Notes under the pieces: generated by a model | What the model was told of the DNA's origin: nothing | What the model saw: the letters and a program-made list of their open reading frames with translations, nothing else | Database searches by the model: none | Shown here: one piece after another, positions 54,260-57,435 of the stretch | Layout of the letters: each line of letters opens with the position of its first letter | Numbering within the stretch: position 1 is the first letter of the stretch | Position numbers and translations under genes: made by a program | Assembly (NCBI GenBank): GCA_001574975.1 | Contig: KQ965890.1 | Span: 1 to 57,435 of the forward strand | Length of the DNA: 57,435 bases | Source of the DNA: Gonapodya prolifera JEL478 | Lineage: Eukaryota > Monoblepharomycota > Monoblepharidomycetes > Monoblepharidales > Gonapodyaceae | Reading direction: 5' to 3'

Positions 54260-55685
54260 TTACAACACAACCTCCTCTATAAACTTCCCCACCAACCGCC
54301 GACTCTCGTCCCACAACCTCCTCCCAACCTCCTCATCCNNCGCAACCGGATGCAGGTCCTGCTTCACTGCATACGTATCATACATCCTCCACTCCCCCTT
54401 TGGCGCCTCACCCGCCTCGACCGAACACGCAGCGTACACGCTCGAGTATGCACCCTCGTGGCCAGGCCTCGCCCCGCCCTGCTGACGCGCGGCGGTGATG
54501 GCCGCTTCGTCGACGTTCACGCCCAGACCCGTGATAACGAAGCCGGGGCAGACGGCGTTGGTGAGGATGTGCGAATAGGTGGAAGAGGTGGCCAGCCGGC
54601 GGGAGAGTTCAGAGGTGAAGACGTAGTTGGAGAGCTGTGAGGGGTGGATGTATAAGGTCGAGAAATCGAAGTATACGTCAGACGTGAGCACTGAGAAAGT
54701 GAGAAGTGTGAAGACCAGATGTGACGATGGACCTTTGTCATTGGGTACAGCTCGAAAATGCCCGGGTAATGCTTCTCAAAGTTCAAGTCGTCGATGTTGA
54801 GTTTCGTGATCGGGTAGGCCATCATGGACGCCACGTTGACCTGTTACATTCACGTCGAATATTGATCATGGGCGAGGGCGCCGAAGGGCCGGCGTGAGTG
54901 ACGAGGACGGGAGTTATTTGACGTCAGAAAACGAGGAGTGAGGGGAACTCACGATTCGAGCCGGGTAGGTGCTCCGTTGGAGGACCGGGAGGAGGAGGTT
55001 GGTGAGGAGAAAGTGCGAGAGATGGTTTGTTTGGAAGGAGACTTCGTTTCCTGTGTGGGGTTGCGGAGGTTGGAATGGAGGATGTGAAGGGAATATCGAG
55101 AGACTACAGAAGTTACCGTCTATAGTCGTCTCGCGGGTCTTTTGACCGACGATTCCGGCGTTGTTGATCTGAGACGACAAGGTTGCGCGAGGTCGGCAAG
55201 TGATTGAGGCCAGAGAGCGAAAATTCGAGGAGGATCTTGAACTCACCAAAACGTCAACGGTGTCCCACTCCTTTATCACGTCTGTTGCGAACGTCTTCAC
55301 GCTAGAAAAGTCGGACAAGTCGAGGTGACGGACAAAGATTCGGGATGTTGAGTCGGGGACAGTTGCGATGACCTTGCGATCGTGGGAAGTCGGAGCCGGA
55401 CCTCAATTGTCATGGAAGATCACATACGACGGTACGGGAAACACATACCTTCTGTCTCGCCTCCTCTGCCTTTTTGATGACGGTAGCGCCGAGCTGTGCG
55501 AGGTTGGCCGTTGTATACTAGTGAAGTGAGCGATATTCAGCATGCGCAAGCAACGGCCAACTGCCACGCAACAACAGAATTTCGCTTACCAAACCGACTC
55601 CGTTATTGGCACCGGTAACGATCACCACGCGGCCGAGAATGTCGACTTTGGGGAACGGGAATTTTAGAAGTTCGAGTCCGGGCAT
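54260..55685 (-). CDS. Short-chain dehydrogenase/reductase
   Basis: NAD(P)-dependent oxidoreductase of the classical/retinol-dehydrogenase-like group. Starts at 55685 with MPGLELLKFPFPKVDILG, then GRVVIVTGANNGVGL (TGxxxGxG dinucleotide site). Spliced exons bring DLSDFSSVKTFA, INNAGIVG, and NHLSHFLLTNLLLPVL. The active-site Tyr-x-x-x-Lys is YPMTK, joined by splicing to LSNYVFTSELSRRL across an intron ending CCCCTCACAG. A C-terminal region with NAVCPGFVITGLG follows. About six exons. Two Ns at 54339-54340 fall in the last exon. Substrate unknown. The gene is otherwise intact. Confidence 0.85.
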
Positions 55686-55899
55686 CGGTTCGAGGTTGAA
55701 ATTTCAATTGATGTTATGCAGACACGATGCGACATGTATGATTGCAAGCGAGTGCTTTTATATCGGACAATCTTATTCACGAGATGAAGTAGTGTGCCTC
55801 GTCGTAAAAAAGATTATAAACGCCCTTCCTTCCTCGCACCCCTTCGTCAGAGTTTATTCTTTTCCTTGATTCACCAAGCATATTTGAAAGGCGCCGGGG

Positions 55900-56700
55900 G
55901 GCGTACCTTCCAACTTCCAACAGTTCACTTTTGACCAAGGCACCTCCTGTCTTATGAACGGAGCTCAAGCCTCTGTAGAGCGTGACAACAAATCCAATAT
56001 CAATGTCGGAGAGAAAAGCGAGTATGTATATTAGCAATCTTGTATACCTCTGGGCAAAACGGGTCCACGTCATACCGCCTTCGTATAAAGATTATCCCCC
56101 CATCAAACCGAACTTTCCCCCCGCCCCTCACCAACCCAAATTCAACAAAGCAATACATGAAAAAAAATACTTTCATCTTTCACCTAATTGCCGCACTATT
56201 TTTGACCAAGACATCATTCTTTCTCGTGAAAGGAGCTCAAGCCTTTGTATTCGCGATATTCCTCAAGATAATTCGAAAGACAAGCGTGTATATTCGCAAT
56301 GATCTACGCATGTGCGGTGTGCGCAAATGAAAGACGTATCACGAGCTCATTCACACATCACCTGATTGTTCACTGTTGCCAATCTTGGCAACGCAATAAA
56401 TGTAATTTAACGCTCTTCGGCTTTCAATCATTCATTTGACGCGCTATTTTCGCCGAGGCATCCCCCCTTTGTCATGAAGGGAGCCCACGCCTTCGTATCA
56501 GTCTTCACCTCTTCCGCAACGCACAAAAGGCAAAAGACCTCATGAGGCATGTCTGCTCATTACACCCGATTGTTTGCCTTGCTATTTTGACCAAGGCATC
56601 CCCCGTTCTCATGTTGGGGGCCGTGCTTTTGTAACTATCGGAAAGACTCGAGACAAGTTTGAAAGAAAAGCGTGTATATTCGCAACCATCTACACCTCTT
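55900..56700 (+). repeat. Degenerate short-repeat array, about four units
   Basis: Units share GACCAAGGCAT-like and GGAGCTCAAGCCT-like blocks near 55933, 56205, 56453 and 56590, and AAAAGCGTGTATATTCGCAA near 56280 and 56668 (a weaker copy near 56013). Spacing is irregular (130-280 bp) and identity moderate. No gene is recognised between 55686 and 56803. Confidence 0.55.
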
Positions 56701-56803
56701 TTCACAAACGTAAAACCCCCCATATACGTCTCACCCATTCACAGACGCAACTCATGTACCAAACCCCACATCAAACCCACCCTCACCAACCCAAACTCAT
56801 CCC

Positions 56804-57368
56804 TTAGTACCTATCCCTCCTTTCCCTCCCCCCATCCCTCTCATACCCCCCCCTATCCCCTCCCCCACCGCGCCTATCATCCCTGTCGTACGACCTGCCG
56901 CCTCCACGGTCGCCTCCTCCGTACCGGTCCCCGCCGCGCGACGGGTACGGGTCCCGTTCGCGGTCGCGGTCGTACCGTGGCCTGTCCCCGCCGTAGCCTC
57001 CACGCCCTCCGCCGCCGCCGCCGCCGCCGCCGCCGCGGGAGCCGGATCCGCCGCGGGAAACTTCGACTTTGATGTTGCGGCCGTCGACTGGTGAGGAGGA
57101 GAGGGGTGGGGGGAGAGGGTGGAAATAAAAAGAAGGAAGAGGAGTTTAAGAAGGAAGAGGAGTTTAAGAAGGTAGAGCAGTTTATAAGAAGGAAGAGGGG
57201 GGTTGGATACATGAGAATGAACGGTTCAACTCAAGATCAGCAAAAAAGTAATTGGAACGCGTATGCAATACATCAAAGACTCACGCTCAGCCTCGTTCAT
57301 GCCCTTGACAGCGGCGTCGGCGTCGGCTTGGCTAGCAAAGGTGACGAAGCCGAAGCCCTTGGATTTGC
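56804..57368 (-). CDS. RRM and glycine-rich RNA-binding protein, 3' part (5' end beyond window)
   Basis: Two exons are inside the window: 57368-57285 and 57087-56804, with a 197-nt intron. The first encodes KSKGFGFVTFASQADADAAV, containing the RNP1 motif of an RNA-recognition motif. The second begins with DGRNIKVEVSRG, the last strand of the RRM, and continues as a Gly/Arg/Asp/Tyr-rich tail (GGYGGDRPRYDRDRERD, then DRGGYERDGG) ending at 56804. This is the layout of small glycine-rich/cold-inducible RNA-binding proteins, which act in splicing, stability or stress responses. The start and the first half of the RRM lie past 57435. Confidence 0.85.
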
Positions 57369-57435
57369 CTGGCGGTTATGGGCGGTGTGCAAGGAAGCGG
57401 TGCCAAGAGCAGGAGCAGAAGGAGGAGAAGGAATA

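Noticed and set aside
54620-54700. Short-chain dehydrogenase that seemed to lack its catalytic Tyr-x-x-x-Lys (YIHPSQLSN in the open frame).
   Set aside because: That stretch is intron. Splicing at CCCCTCACAG joins YPMTK to LSNYVF, restoring Tyr and Lys.
1-57435. CRISPR array, bacterial operon or phage genes.
   Set aside because: No regularly spaced repeats, no ribosome-binding pattern; spliceosomal introns throughout.

Overview
This is a fungal nuclear DNA window. Genes sit on both strands, most are split by short GT..AG introns of about 55-90 nt, and proteins such as the TFIIF large subunit, a ZNF511-like zinc-finger protein, GPI-type wall proteins and F-box families fit a fungus. The ankyrin-type gene at 47.4-48.5 kb resembles families I associate with chytrids, so a zoosporic fungus is my guess. 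I see no rRNA, tRNA, CRISPR or bacterial-style operon. It looks like draft assembly: there are N runs, very long C/G homopolymers and several one-base frameshifts in homopolymers.

Layout. 0-5.7 kb: a RING-H2 protein (-) and a low-complexity Pro/Ser/Thr protein (+). 5.7-13.3 kb: a non-coding repeat family in about three copies. One copy is split by a complete 3.8-kb Tc1/mariner-type transposon (6730-10548) with a TA target duplication, 367-bp terminal inverted repeats (TIRs) and two convergent genes whose start codons lie inside the TIRs. The surrounding repeat DNA is almost free of CpG. 14.4-17.4 kb: a decayed PIF/Harbinger element with two convergent genes carrying four in-frame TGA codons. 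17.4-18.0 kb: the 3' end of a probable MFS transporter. 18.3-21.8 kb: the TFIIF alpha subunit. 22-24.7 kb: two decayed F-box paralogues. 24.9-27.9 kb: a membrane-anchored O-fucosyltransferase-like protein. 28.2-32.6 kb: a head-to-head pair of GPI-type NodB-fold proteins that have lost the catalytic motifs of chitin deacetylases. 32.9-35.2 kb: a ZNF511-like protein. 35.3-37.2 kb: an unknown gene relic interrupted by a MITE. 37.3-39.3 kb: a GH29 alpha-L-fucosidase. 39.6-41.1 kb: an alpha/beta hydrolase. 41.6-44.3 kb: an F-box pseudogene followed by its intact Cys-rich paralogue. 44.8-48.5 kb: an unknown membrane protein and an ankyrin-type protein. 49.1-50.8 kb: a subtilase. 51.1-52.4 kb: an O-methyltransferase. 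52.9-53.3 kb: a broken glyoxalase-fold gene. 54.3-55.7 kb: a short-chain dehydrogenase. 56.8-57.4 kb: the 3' part of an RRM/glycine-rich RNA-binding protein.

The unifying theme of the first 18 kb is transposon invasion followed by CpG-directed C-to-T decay. It shows as near-total CpG loss in repeats, CpG-only mismatches between the two TIRs of the intact transposon, and TGA codons in the Harbinger genes that are each explainable as former CGA. The strongest candidates for something undescribed are the two-gene TIR-start transposon with its Cys-rich partner protein and the divergent NodB pseudoenzyme pair.
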